Shown here: in pieces, positions 31,896 through 40,880 of the stretch
How the letters are laid out: every line of letters starts with the position of its first letter
How positions within the stretch are numbered: the first letter of the stretch is position 1
Assembly: GCA_003166855.1 (NCBI GenBank)
Contig: PMUM01000473.1
Span: forward strand, 1 to 42,849
Length of the DNA: 42,849 bases
Reading direction: 5' to 3'
Origin: Acidobacteriaceae bacterium
Lineage (GTDB): Bacteria > Acidobacteriota > Terriglobia > Terriglobales > Acidobacteriaceae
The notes under the pieces: generated by a model
What the model was told of the DNA's origin: nothing
The model's database searches: none
Seen by the model: only the letters and a program-made list of their open reading frames with translations
Program-made: the position numbers and the translations under genes

Positions 31896-33119
31896 GTGTC
31901 AAGCGCACGAATCACATCACTAAGCTTCGTTTTGCTTCTGTTGGTGGAGATGGCAACGGCCAATCTGCCGCGCCAAACCTCGTCTGCCCCCGCGGGAAAT
32001 GGGCGCAGCGCCGCTCCGGCAGCGAGTTCTGCCAACGCGCGGCCCGCGGATCCGGCGAAACTTTTTCAGCGCGGGCAGGATGCCCTGACTCACGGCCAGT
32101 TGGACGAAGCGGAGCGCGATTTCCGTGCCGTGCTGCAGGTCGATCCGCAATCCGGGGGAGCGTATGCGAACCTGGGCGTGGTCTACATGCGGCGTAAGCA
32201 ATGGGACAAGGCTCTCGAAACGCTGCAAAAAGCGGAGCACTTGATGCCGCAGGTCGCCGGGATCCGGCTGAACATTGGACTCGCGTACTACCGTCAGAAT
32301 GAATTCCTTGAAGCGATTCCTGCCTTCGAATCGGTAGTGCGCGATCAACCCGACGCCGTCCAGCCTCGCTACCTTCTGGGACTCTGCTATTTTTTCGCCG
32401 AACGCTGGGCCGACGCCGCCACTACGCTTGAGCCCCTCTGGAACCAAGAATCGGAACACCTGCCCTATCTGTATGTGCTGTCGAACGCAGCCCACCGGGC
32501 CGGACGCAAGGATCTCGACGACCGCGCCACCACACAACTGATCAAACTTAGCGATGGCTCACCTGCATACCATCTTTTTGTCGGAAAATCGTATCTGAAT
32601 TCCGAGCAGTACGATTCGGCCTTGAAGGAATTTCAAGCCGCCGCCGCCGATCCCAAACTTCCGTTCGTGCACTTCAATCTGGGATACGCGTATCTGAAGT
32701 TGCAGGATTTCGCGCGGGCGCGAGACGAGTTCCTGAAAGACGCTGCGGTCGAACCCGACCTCGCCCTCAACTACGACGAACTCGGAGAAGTCTACCGGCT
32801 GATGCAGGACGACAAGAACGCCGAGAAGAGCTACCGGGAGGCGCTGCGCCGCGATCCTCGCATGGCCAATTCGCATCTCGGGCTGGCGAAGATCTACCAG
32901 CACCAGGAGAAATATCCGGCGGCGCTGGTCGAGATCGACGCAGCCGAGAAAATCGATCCCGAACGCGCCGACGTCCACTACGTTCGTGGGCGAGTGCTTC
33001 TTCAGATGGGACGCAAGGCAGAAGCAAAAAAGGAAATGGAGGCGGCTCTGCACATCAACCGGGCACAGATGGACACCGGAACTGTCCCCTCACCCGAGCT
33101 CATGCAGGACCCACAGTGA
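31896..33119 (+). CDS. Secreted TPR-repeat protein
   Basis: From GTG 31896 (AGAGAG about eight bases upstream) the protein begins with a signal-like hydrophobic stretch, ITSLSFVLLLLVEMATA. A Ser/Ala-rich linker follows, then about nine TPR units from residue 53 to the end. Examples are GQLDEAERDFRAVLQVDPQ, YANLGVVYMRRKQWDKALETL and EKYPAALVEIDAAEKIDPE. TPR arrays form scaffolds for protein-protein contacts, here probably in the periplasm. The frame is open far upstream (to 31452), but that part crosses the inverted repeat and reads as non-coding. No specific partner can be named. Confidence 0.88.
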   Translation: MSSARITSLSFVLLLLVEMATANLPRQTSSAPAGNGRSAAPAASSANARPADPAKLFQRGQDALTHGQLDEAERDFRAVLQVDPQSGGAYANLGVVYMRRKQWDKALETLQKAEHLMPQVAGIRLNIGLAYYRQNEFLEAIPAFESVVRDQPDAVQPRYLLGLCYFFAERWADAATTLEPLWNQESEHLPYLYVLSNAAHRAGRKDLDDRATTQLIKLSDGSPAYHLFVGKSYLNSEQYDSALKEFQAAAADPKLPFVHFNLGYAYLKLQDFARARDEFLKDAAVEPDLALNYDELGEVYRLMQDDKNAEKSYREALRRDPRMANSHLGLAKIYQHQEKYPAALVEIDAAEKIDPERADVHYVRGRVLLQMGRKAEAKKEMEAALHINRAQMDTGTVPSPELMQDPQ

Positions 33120-33190
33120 TACACTTTGCCTAAGCAAGGCCCCGCCTTCGACACGTCCGCAATTTGCCGTTCCGGCAGGAGGTACGAATC

Positions 33191-34762
33191 ATGAAACGCA
33201 TCCTGAAAATTTTGGCCATCATCGTTGGCGTGCTGATTGTCATCGCCATCGCGATTCCCTTCTTCATCGACGCGAACACGTTCCGGCCCACTCTGGAGAC
33301 GGACCTGACGACCGCGCTGGGCCGGCCGGTCAAAGTGGGAAATCTCTCGCTCTCGCTGTTCTCGGGCAGCGTTTCGGCGGACGACATTTCCATTGCCGAC
33401 GATCCGGCGTTCAGCAAGTCAGCGTTCGTGCAGGCGAAGTCGCTCAAAGTGGGCGTGGAAATGATGCCGCTCATTTTCTCCAAGCAGCTGAACGTTACCG
33501 AACTGACTCTGAACCAGCCGGAGATCAGCCTGGTGCGATCGGAGAACGGCGAGAAATGGAATTTCTCGAGTCTGGGCGGAAACAACAAATCGGCGGCGCA
33601 GCCCGCGGCGTCCTCTGGGAATCCGAACCTCTCAGTGGCGAAGTTGAACGTGAATAACGGGCGGCTGACGGTGTCGCGCGCGGGCCCGGAAGAGAAGCCC
33701 CACGTCTACGACAAGGTTAATATCGAAGTGACAACCTTCTCCTTCACGTCATCTTTCCCGTTCAAGATGACCGCGCAGCTGCCGGCCGATGGCAGCCTCA
33801 AACTTGACGGCAAAGCCGGACCGATCAATGCCGACAATGCGGCCGAGACTCCGCTCGAAGCCAAGGTTACGATCCAAAAGATGAATCTGGCGGCATCGGG
33901 ATTTATTGATCCTGCAGCCGGGATCTCGGGCATCGCCGACTACGAGGGAACCGTCACCTCTGACGGCCACCAGGCGAAAACCGAGGGCAAGCTGACAGCC
34001 ACGAATTTACAGGTCGTGAAGAAGGGATCGCCGGCGGGGAAACCCGTGCAGGTGACCTACAGCGTCGTGCATGATCTGGCCAAGCAGACGGGCACCATTC
34101 CGCAGTGCGAGATCGCCATGGGCAAAGCGGTCGCTCACATGACAGGAACCTATGACGCTCACGGCAAAGTCACTTCCATCAATTTGAAAGTGAACGGACA
34201 GGGCATGCCGGTCGACGATCTCGAGGCCATCCTACCCGCTGTGGGCGTGATATTACCTCCGAAGGCAACGCTGAAGGGTGGCACCCTCGCCACGACCATG
34301 GCCATCGCCGGTCCGGTTGACAAGTTGGTAACGGTTGGAAACGTCAAGCTGGAAAACTCCACGCTCGCGAACTTCAACCTCGGCTCGAAGCTCTCCGCCA
34401 TTTCCGCGCTGTCAGGAAAGAGCACGGGCAACGACACCACGATTCAGAATTTCAGCTCCGATGTCCGCGTGGCGCCCGAGGGTACGAAGGCCGACAATAT
34501 CAATCTCAACGTGCCGCAGATTGGCGTAGTCACCGGAGGGGGCACGGTGAGCCCGGCCAACGAACTCGCCTTCAAAATGAACGCGGCCGTCGGAGGAATG
34601 GGGATCCCGTTTGCCGTCTCGGGAACAACGTCCGATCCCAAGTTTGTTCCGGACGTGAAAGGCATCGCCACCGGACTGCTGAAAGGGCTCGGCCAGGGCA
34701 ATGCGAACCAGCAGAATCCCGTGAACAACGTGATGGGATTGTTCAAGAAGAAGCCGCAGTAA
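33191..34762 (+). CDS. AsmA-family inner-membrane protein
   Basis: The 523-residue protein has a single N-terminal membrane helix (ILKILAIIVGVLIVIAIAIPFF). The AsmA opening motif follows: DANTFRPTLETDLTTALGRPVKVGNLSLSLF. A long beta-rich periplasmic part comes next, and the later IQNFSSDVRVAPEGTKADNINLNVPQIG is typical of the C-terminal AsmA domain. AsmA-like proteins are thought to influence outer-membrane assembly or phospholipid transport between membranes. The ATG at 33191 is fixed by AGGAGG eight bases upstream. A clear terminator follows the stop codon. Confidence 0.92.
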   Translation: MKRILKILAIIVGVLIVIAIAIPFFIDANTFRPTLETDLTTALGRPVKVGNLSLSLFSGSVSADDISIADDPAFSKSAFVQAKSLKVGVEMMPLIFSKQLNVTELTLNQPEISLVRSENGEKWNFSSLGGNNKSAAQPAASSGNPNLSVAKLNVNNGRLTVSRAGPEEKPHVYDKVNIEVTTFSFTSSFPFKMTAQLPADGSLKLDGKAGPINADNAAETPLEAKVTIQKMNLAASGFIDPAAGISGIADYEGTVTSDGHQAKTEGKLTATNLQVVKKGSPAGKPVQVTYSVVHDLAKQTGTIPQCEIAMGKAVAHMTGTYDAHGKVTSINLKVNGQGMPVDDLEAILPAVGVILPPKATLKGGTLATTMAIAGPVDKLVTVGNVKLENSTLANFNLGSKLSAISALSGKSTGNDTTIQNFSSDVRVAPEGTKADNINLNVPQIGVVTGGGTVSPANELAFKMNAAVGGMGIPFAVSGTTSDPKFVPDVKGIATGLLKGLGQGNANQQNPVNNVMGLFKKKPQ

Positions 34763-34796
34763 GGATTTGGCCGAGGACAACCGTGAACTATTTGAG

Positions 34797-34827
34797 AGCC
34801 ACGCCCTCCTGGCGTGGCTTTCCTTTT
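34797..34827 (+). terminator. Rho-independent terminator after the AsmA-like gene
   Basis: The stem agccacgcc / ggcgtggct (9 bp) with loop CTCCT is followed by TTCCTTTT. Confidence 0.85.
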
Positions 34828-34843
34828 ACACCTTAAAGCAGTT

Positions 34844-34924
34844 GTAGAGACGTAGCTTGCTACGTCTCTCTCTCGCCAGCACATCGGAAGCCGCAAGCAG
34901 AGATGTTGCAGGCAACGTTTCCAT
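34844..34924 (+). repeat. Two-hairpin dispersed element, second copy
   Basis: The first 24 bases are identical to 14048-14071. The right half (gatgttgcaggcaacgtttc) is a diverged form of the right half of the other copy. It lies between the AsmA terminator and the XRE-cupin gene. Confidence 0.7.
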
Positions 34925-34939
34925 ATATTTACTAACAGG

Positions 34940-34949
34940 AACAATTGTT
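34940..34949. promoter_or_regulatory. Palindrome AACAATTGTT before a regulator gene
   Basis: A perfect 10-base palindrome ends 13 bases before the ATG of the XRE-cupin regulator. The place is right for self-repression; the evidence is position and symmetry only. Confidence 0.3.
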
Positions 34950-34962
34950 TTAGCATAGAGAA

Positions 34963-35559
34963 ATGGCAACTGGCATCACGGACACGATTTCCGAAGGCTT
35001 GGGACGGTATTCGATTGGCGAAAAACTGCGCTCCATGCGGCTCCGTAAGAGCATGGGACTGGTGGAATTGGGCAAGCATACGGGCCTCTCGGCGGCCTTG
35101 CTGTCGAAGCTGGAAAGAGGAAAGTTGTTTCCCACTCTGCCCACACTCTTGCGCATCGCCATGGTGTTTGGGGTCGGTCTGGACTACTTCTTTACCGACG
35201 AACGCAAGCGCCGGGTGGTCGGATTGGTCCGCAAGGGAGAGCGCGTGCGCTTCCCCGAAAGGCCGGGTGCGCCCGATGTTCAGTACTACTTCGAGTGCCT
35301 CGATTACCGCGCTACCGAGCGCAAACTGAGCGCCTTTCTGGCGGATTTTCAAGAGGTTCCGGTGGAAAAACTCAAGCCGCACCAGCACGCGGGGGTCGAG
35401 TTTCTCTACGTGATCAAGGGGTCTCTGGCGATCAGAATTGGGAGTGAAGAATTCGTGCTGGAACCCGAAGACTCGATTTATTTCGACTCCGCGGTGCTGC
35501 ATAGCTACCGCAGGATCGGCTCGAAAGCGTGTACCGGAGTGATCGTCACGGTGCCGTGA
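34963..35559 (+). CDS. XRE-family regulator with C-terminal cupin domain
   Basis: The 198-residue protein has an HTH_3/XRE DNA-binding domain (about 19-75: IGEKLRSMRLRKSMGLVELGKHTGLSAALLSKLERGK, with PTLPTLLRIAMVF). After a linker comes a small cupin barrel (about 130-195), with KPHQHAGVEFLYVIKGSLAIRIG and DSIYFDSAVLHSYR. This is the layout of PuuR-like and similar regulators in which the cupin binds a small molecule. The ATG at 34963 has a weak purine-rich GAGAA upstream. A perfect palindrome, AACAATTGTT, ends 13 bases before the start. No obvious target operon adjoins it. Confidence 0.93.
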   Translation: MATGITDTISEGLGRYSIGEKLRSMRLRKSMGLVELGKHTGLSAALLSKLERGKLFPTLPTLLRIAMVFGVGLDYFFTDERKRRVVGLVRKGERVRFPERPGAPDVQYYFECLDYRATERKLSAFLADFQEVPVEKLKPHQHAGVEFLYVIKGSLAIRIGSEEFVLEPEDSIYFDSAVLHSYRRIGSKACTGVIVTVP

Positions 35560-35668
35560 GAATCCGGCCCGGAATCCGTTTGGCTTGAGAGAGTTTGAAG
35601 CCCGGCGCGACCCCGCAAGAATGAGGCTGCCCATTGCGGGTGGTACCTTAATTGCTATCTACCCTTCA

Positions 35669-35697
35669 TTGACAAGGCGTGTTGACCATTCCATACT
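35669..35697 (+). promoter_or_regulatory. Predicted sigma-70 promoter of the SBBP-protein gene
   Basis: A perfect -35 TTGACA (35669-35674) is followed by a 17-base spacer and CATACT (35692-35697, four of six consensus bases). The start would lie near 35704, giving a leader of about 125 bases before GTG 35832. Confidence 0.55.
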
Positions 35698-35831
35698 CGC
35701 GGCTAAGCTGCAAACATTTGCAACCTTGCTGACTCAGGGCACGAAGCCCGCGGTTCGAGGATTGGTTTGACCTCAGTCCGAGTCGATTTTCACAGAACGG
35801 TGTTTCAGGGTTCCATCACAGGAGGATTCTC

Positions 35832-38672
35832 GTGTCCAAGCCATTTGCCTCAAGAAAATTCATGTCTGCTGGTTGGGTCGGCCTCGGCTCGATCGCCGCG
35901 GTCGCGATACTAGCCGCCGCCGGAATCGCCGGCTCCGCCAGTCTGCGCACGCACCGCGGCAACACTGCGGCCAACCCGGTTGCCGCAGCGCAGGCACCGG
36001 CCCTGAGCGCGGCACAGCGCGGCCGGGTGCAAGCCAGTCTGGGCGCTCTTCCTCTCGCCTTTGAGGCGAACCAGGGGCAGACCGACCCGCAAGTGAAGTA
36101 CATGGCGCGAGGCAACGGCTACACGGTCTTCCTCACAGCCAACGACACGGTCTTCGCGCTGCAGAGCTCAGAGCAGGCAGCTACGCAGGTGAATGGCAAA
36201 CCCCATTTCACAGCGCCGTCCAAAACCCGCACCGCTGCTATTCACATGCACCTGGTGGACGGAAACGGGCAGCCGCAGATCGCCGCCGGCAGCCAGTTGC
36301 CGGGACACAGCAATTACTTTATCGGCAACGATCGCAGTCAGTGGCATTCGAATGTCGCGCAATACGCGCGCGTGTCCTACCGGGACGTTTATCCCGGAGT
36401 AGACATGGCTTTCTACGGCGTGCAGAAGCGGTTGGAGTTCGATTTCATCGTCGCTCCCGGCGCAAGTGTTGCACCGATCCGGCTCGGCGTCTCGGGCGCG
36501 AAGCGCATCGCAACGGATGATTCTGGAAATCTGGTGCTCGCGTCCTCCGCGGGAGACGTTCTGCTGCACAAGCCCGTCGCCTACCAACAGAAAGACGGAG
36601 CCCGCCAGCCAGTTGATGCGCGTTTCGTTCTCCAGGCCCACAATCAGGTCGCCTTCGAGTTGGGCAATTACGATCGCAGCCGCGAGTTGGTAATTGACCC
36701 GTCGGTCAGCTACGCCACGTACCTGGGAGGGACGCTTGAGGACGATGCTTACGGCATTGCCATCGACACCAACGGCGACGCCTATGTAACTGGCCAAACG
36801 AAATCCACGAACTTCCCCACCGTAGCTGGAGCCTACAAGACCACCAACGCAGGTGGCTTCGATGTCTTCGTCACGAAGATTTCGGCGGATGGCAGTACGC
36901 TCATCTACTCCACATACGTGGGTGGGAGCGGCGACGACAGCGGGAATGCGATTGCGGTGGATGGTTCAGGCAATGCATTCGTTGCGGGAGGAACTGGGTC
37001 AAGCACGAACTTTCCCACCACGACCGGTCAAACGACATTTGGAGGCGGTAGCCTCGACGCGTTCGTGTTTGAGCTTGCGTCGTCGGGAGGAACTCTCACC
37101 TATAGCACCTATCTCGGGGGAAGCGGTGACGATGTCGCCACCGGGCTCGCTCTCGCAAAGGACGGTTCGGGAGATACGTTCGTTGTCGGTAGCACTGGCT
37201 CACTGAATTTTCCAACCACCGCCGGAACGGTCCAGCCCGCAATTAACGGCACGTCCAACGGATTCGTCACCAAGTTAAACTCAAGCGGAAGCGCGCGGCT
37301 TTATTCCACCTATCTCGGCGGCGGTACCGGAGATTTCGCATCCGCAGTAGCGGTGGATACTTCGAATGACGCCTTCGTCACCGGCGCCACGCAGAACTCA
37401 ACTTTCCCCACGACGCCGGGCGCGTTCCAGACCACCTGCGGCACCGCTGCCAATTGCAATGGCGGCCTCAGCGACGCCTTCATTTCAGTCCTCAAGCCTG
37501 ACGCCAGCGGCTTTGTCTATTCGACCTTCCTAGGGGGCAGCGGTGCGGACCAGGGCCTCGGTATCGCGGTAGACTCGGCGGGCGATGCGTACGTAACCGG
37601 CCTGACTCAATCGAGCGACTTTAAGCTGAAGAACGCGATCCAAGGAACATTCGGCGGTGGAACTCAGGACGCCTTCGTATCAGCGCTGAATCCGGCAGGA
37701 AGCGCCCTCTTGTATTCGACTTATCTAGGGGGGAACCAGAACGATGCGGGCGCGGGCATCGCGGTAGACACAAATAAGAACGTCTACGTAACCGGACAAA
37801 CGGCTTCGACAAACTTCCCCACTGTTAGCGCGACCCAGGGAACCCCGGGTGGCGGCAACGATGCGTTCGTAACTCAGATCAATCCCTCTGGGTCTGCCTA
37901 TGTATTTTCGACTTACCTTGGCGGCTCTCTGAATGAAGACTCCACTGCAGTCGGTCCAAGCTTTAGCCCGGTGGGGGCGATCGCCGTCGATAGCGCCGGG
38001 GCTAACATCTACGTCGCTGGCAACACCGCATCGACCAACTTTCCCAAGGTTGCAGCAGAGCAACCCGCCAACGGCGGCGGGACGGATGCTTTCGTGGCGA
38101 AGTACTCGTTGACCTCAACCGGACCCGATTTCACCATCGCTGGCACGGCGCTCGCCGCGGTTACTCAGGGCGGATCTTCAACCTCGACCATCACGATCGC
38201 TGCGGCCAACGGCTACACGGGCACAGTGAACTTCACGTGTTCGGTGGCCAGCGTCAGCGGCGGATCACCTCTGCCCACCTGCTCGATCCCCACTGCGGTC
38301 ACGGGTGGAGCGGGCACGTCGACGTTAACGGTAAGCACAACCGGCGCGGCGCATGCCATGAACCAAGGGGCGGGCGGCGTGTTCTATGCCATGTGGCTGC
38401 CGGTCGTTGGATTGTCACTGGTGGGCATGCGCTTCAGCAGCGCTGACTCGCGGAGGAAGAAACTGCTGGGCTTCCTGCTTCTTGGCCTGATTATGGCTGC
38501 CCTGTTCTTCCTGCCGGCTTGCGGTGGCAGCAGCAACAACGGCGGAGGTGGCGGCGGCTGCACGGGTTGCACTCCCACGGGCAGTTATACCGTGACCGTC
38601 ACGGGCACCGACTCCGTCAACTCTGCGCTGACGCATTCGGTGAGCCCGGCGCTCACCCTCAGCGTCAACTAA
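35832..38672 (+). CDS. SBBP-repeat surface protein with split Ig-like/hairpin C-terminus
   Basis: The 946-residue exported protein starts at GTG 35832 with AGGAGG six bases upstream. An N-terminal hydrophobic helix (about 14-36) leads into a domain typical of SBBP proteins (LPLAFEANQGQTDPQVKYMARG to about 290). Then come about seven SBBP beta-propeller repeats of the form YATYLGGTLEDDAYGIAIDTNGDAYVTG, to about 760. An Ig-like domain follows (DFTIAGTALAAVTQGG...STLTVSTTG). It is interrupted by FYAMWLP (residue 851), a basic loop (RRKK), a second hydrophobic segment and LPAC with Cys897. After a Gly-rich linker the sequence resumes as TPTGSYTVTVTGTD, the usual last strands of that Ig family. 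The module recurs in the next gene. Function: probably adhesion or surface binding. Confidence 0.9.
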   Translation: MSKPFASRKFMSAGWVGLGSIAAVAILAAAGIAGSASLRTHRGNTAANPVAAAQAPALSAAQRGRVQASLGALPLAFEANQGQTDPQVKYMARGNGYTVFLTANDTVFALQSSEQAATQVNGKPHFTAPSKTRTAAIHMHLVDGNGQPQIAAGSQLPGHSNYFIGNDRSQWHSNVAQYARVSYRDVYPGVDMAFYGVQKRLEFDFIVAPGASVAPIRLGVSGAKRIATDDSGNLVLASSAGDVLLHKPVAYQQKDGARQPVDARFVLQAHNQVAFELGNYDRSRELVIDPSVSYATYLGGTLEDDAYGIAIDTNGDAYVTGQTKSTNFPTVAGAYKTTNAGGFDVFVTKISADGSTLIYSTYVGGSGDDSGNAIAVDGSGNAFVAGGTGSSTNFPTTTGQTTFGGGSLDAFVFELASSGGTLTYSTYLGGSGDDVATGLALAKDGSGDTFVVGSTGSLNFPTTAGTVQPAINGTSNGFVTKLNSSGSARLYSTYLGGGTGDFASAVAVDTSNDAFVTGATQNSTFPTTPGAFQTTCGTAANCNGGLSDAFISVLKPDASGFVYSTFLGGSGADQGLGIAVDSAGDAYVTGLTQSSDFKLKNAIQGTFGGGTQDAFVSALNPAGSALLYSTYLGGNQNDAGAGIAVDTNKNVYVTGQTASTNFPTVSATQGTPGGGNDAFVTQINPSGSAYVFSTYLGGSLNEDSTAVGPSFSPVGAIAVDSAGANIYVAGNTASTNFPKVAAEQPANGGGTDAFVAKYSLTSTGPDFTIAGTALAAVTQGGSSTSTITIAAANGYTGTVNFTCSVASVSGGSPLPTCSIPTAVTGGAGTSTLTVSTTGAAHAMNQGAGGVFYAMWLPVVGLSLVGMRFSSADSRRKKLLGFLLLGLIMAALFFLPACGGSSNNGGGGGGCTGCTPTGSYTVTVTGTDSVNSALTHSVSPALTLSVN

Positions 38673-38692
38673 CAGCAAACGCACTACTCCAG

Positions 38693-38729
38693 CGGCCGTC
38701 TTCCACAGGGGAGGCGGCCGTTCTTCTTT
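38693..38729 (+). terminator. Rho-independent terminator after the SBBP gene
   Basis: The stem pairs cggccgtcttcc with ggggaggcggccg (12 pairs including two G-U) around a 4-base loop. TTCTTCTTT follows. Confidence 0.8.
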
Positions 38730-38973
38730 GCGCCGGACAACCCACTCCGGCCTCGCCGGCGCATGATGGTAGTATGGAAGATTCCGTGGGAGTGATTCCG
38801 GGGAACTGTGTCCCGTGGCTCTTGGGGAAACGTCTGCGGTAAAATGGAGCGCAGATTTTTTGCGCCCTTTGGCGTGCGTCATCCCTGCGGGTGTGGCGAT
38901 GGACGGTTTACCGTCAGCCGGGCAGCCTTTGGGATGTCCTGGGAATCGAAGCTACTTGAACCGAAACCTGCTC
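38730..38973 (+). other. Leader region without a clear gene
   Basis: These roughly 245 bases lie between the SBBP terminator and the next start codon. They contain several short inverted segments (ggagcgcagattttttgcgccc; ggtttaccgtcagccgggca). The frame of the downstream gene is open through here, but the translation does not look protein-like. It may hold a structured 5' leader, but none could be identified. Confidence 0.35.
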
Positions 38974-40113
38974 ATGTTGAAATCCGAAACCTCGAAGTCA
39001 CAAACGACGTCCGAAATGAAGTCCGAAACCAAGTCCGGGATGAAGTCCGATCCGTCGCAATCCCGGCCGTCGAAACCGGCATTCACCCCGCGCGGCGCAC
39101 GCGCCATTCTCGCGGCTCTTGGCCTGTTGGCGGGGCTTTTGAGCCTGCCGGTCGCGGCCTCGGCGCAGAGCTTCACCCTGGAGGCCTCGGCGTTTTCGCC
39201 GGTTGCGGTGCCTCCCGAGGGTACTTCGTCGGCAATCGTCACCGTGGGGTCGGTCGGCGGCTTCACCGGCACCGTCAATCTGAGCTGCCAGGTCATACCT
39301 TCTACTTTTACGGATCCTCCGGCATGCACGGTGAGTCCCGCGACGGTTAACGCCCCGGCCAGCGCTTCGGCCACGATCACCACCAGTCTCGACACGACGA
39401 CGATTGCCTACGCCATCACCATCACCGGGACTTCAGGCTCACAGACCGTCACAACACAAGCGCAGACCGTCACCGTGCTGGCGGTCGCTCCCCAGTTCAC
39501 CATCTCCGTAACAAGAACCATCACTCCAACCTCCGTGCCCGCGGGAAACGGGGGACAAGGGACCATCACCGTCAACCCGATCAACGGATATGTCACGCCT
39601 CCGGCGGACGTTCCGACCAAAAAGGGCATAACGCTTTCCTGCAGTTCCATCACTCCGCTGGTAACAATTCCTCCAATCTGCTCATTCACCTATCCGAACG
39701 GCGCCCCCTCCTTGGTCATATCCGGAACGGGATCCGTTACCTCCACCATCACGATCAACACGTTTGGCCCTGTAATCATCGGATCCGCGGCTCGTCCCCG
39801 GACCTTCTACGCTATGTGGCTGACTATCCCGATGCTCGGACTGGTGGGCCTGGGCGCGGCGGTGGGCGGAAAGCGATCCAGAAAAGCTTGCGGGCTGCTG
39901 GCTCTTTTTGTGATCACTGGCGCATTGTTCCTGATGCCGGCATGCTCGAACACCGCGACCACCACGACAACGCCCAACGGAGTGACGCCCAACAACACCT
40001 ACACGTTCACCGTGAGCGGCATCGACCACGAGGGCAACGCTGCGAGCAACACGGACTCCACCACCAGCGCGAATCCCTCCGTCACCATGACGGTAACCTC
40101 TCCGACGAATTGA
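38974..40113 (+). CDS. Exported Ig-like protein with the same split-domain hairpin module
   Basis: From ATG 38974 the 379-residue protein has an unusual Lys/Ser/Thr/Glu-rich leader of about 35 residues (KSETSKSQTTSEMKSETKSG). Then comes a hydrophobic signal (AILAALGLLAGLLSLPVAASAQ). Two Ig-like repeats follow (SFTLEASAFSPVAV... and QFTISVTRTITPTSV...). The second is broken after STITINTFG by FYAMWLT (residue 278), a basic loop, a second hydrophobic stretch and MPAC with Cys324, then a Thr-rich linker and TPNNTYTFTVSGIDHEG. FYAMWL to Cys spans 47 residues here and in the SBBP protein, with 22 identical positions and no gap. The start is uncertain: the frame is open to 38815 and no strong ribosome site is seen. 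Confidence 0.8.
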   Translation: MLKSETSKSQTTSEMKSETKSGMKSDPSQSRPSKPAFTPRGARAILAALGLLAGLLSLPVAASAQSFTLEASAFSPVAVPPEGTSSAIVTVGSVGGFTGTVNLSCQVIPSTFTDPPACTVSPATVNAPASASATITTSLDTTTIAYAITITGTSGSQTVTTQAQTVTVLAVAPQFTISVTRTITPTSVPAGNGGQGTITVNPINGYVTPPADVPTKKGITLSCSSITPLVTIPPICSFTYPNGAPSLVISGTGSVTSTITINTFGPVIIGSAARPRTFYAMWLTIPMLGLVGLGAAVGGKRSRKACGLLALFVITGALFLMPACSNTATTTTTPNGVTPNNTYTFTVSGIDHEGNAASNTDSTTSANPSVTMTVTSPTN

Positions 40114-40116
40114 GTT

Positions 40117-40875
40117 ATGCGGCAGCCCTCGCATCGCAAGCCGCGGGTGCTGATTGTCGTGGTGGCACTGGCGCTGGCTGCAGCTTCACTGCTGCGGCCG
40201 GACACCGGACACGCGGGCCCGCCCAAAGACAAGTCTAAGATTCCTGCCGTGCGTTGGGACGAACAGCGTCCCGGCTGCACCTTCTCGCGCGACGATGATG
40301 GCAAATACCGCTACGGACTGTGGTCCGACGATGCCGGCATCACCCTGGCCGTCGATTCCCAGGAGTTGGAAAAAGTTCACCGCCGGCATGAGCCTTTCTT
40401 CGGCGTGCTGGTCGACGTGCGTTATCGCGGCCAGGGATCGCTCGATTTCGCCACCGACAATATCTCCCTCGAGTTCGTAAAACATTTCCAGGTGGTGCAG
40501 ACTTCGCTCGATCCGGATTCCTTCTCCGAAAGAGTCCAGAACGATGCTGACGAACTCAATCACCAGACCGCGCGCGAAGTAGAGAAGCATCCGGAAAAGA
40601 AAGAAGACAAAGAGGCCTTCGTGCGGGCATTTCTGAAAGACTCGGCGGAACTGCAGGAGTTTGTCGGCAAGAACAGTTTGCGGGCCACGCGGCTGGGGCC
40701 GGGCAATCCTGAGATTAGGGGCTGGCTGCTGTTCAGCACCCAGAGCAAGTGGATCGGTGGATGGAAGAAGCAGGAAGAATTCATCCTGCGGGTACCGTTC
40801 GACGGAAAGATGTTCGAGTTTCCTTTCAAGCTTCCGCCTAAGCCGGGAGAAGTGATGCTAAGGAAACGACAGTGA
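40117..40875 (+). CDS. Secreted protein of unknown function
   Basis: The 252-residue protein starts four bases after the stop of the Ig-like gene, so it is almost surely co-transcribed. It has a signal peptide (VLIVVVALALAAASLLRPDTGHA). The mature part is charged and soluble: beta-rich GCTFSRDDDGKYRYGLWSDDAGITLAVDSQEL, a helical Glu/Lys-rich middle (about 140-185), and a final beta stretch (GWKKQEEFILRVPFDGKMFEFPFKLPP). I do not recognise a family. Its position suggests a job linked to the surface proteins next to it. Confidence 0.82.
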   Translation: MRQPSHRKPRVLIVVVALALAAASLLRPDTGHAGPPKDKSKIPAVRWDEQRPGCTFSRDDDGKYRYGLWSDDAGITLAVDSQELEKVHRRHEPFFGVLVDVRYRGQGSLDFATDNISLEFVKHFQVVQTSLDPDSFSERVQNDADELNHQTAREVEKHPEKKEDKEAFVRAFLKDSAELQEFVGKNSLRATRLGPGNPEIRGWLLFSTQSKWIGGWKKQEEFILRVPFDGKMFEFPFKLPPKPGEVMLRKRQ

Positions 40876-40880
40876 AAAGA

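Noticed and set aside
35560-35668. Small gene or riboswitch between the XRE-cupin and SBBP genes
   Set aside because: A short plus frame here lacks protein character and no known leader fold was recognised; only the promoter at 35669-35697 is supported.
38815-38973. Possible c-di-GMP (GEMM-I) riboswitch, because of a cagccgggcagcc-like segment
   Set aside because: The conserved 5' half with its GCAAA-type motifs was not found on the plus strand, so the match is only partial.
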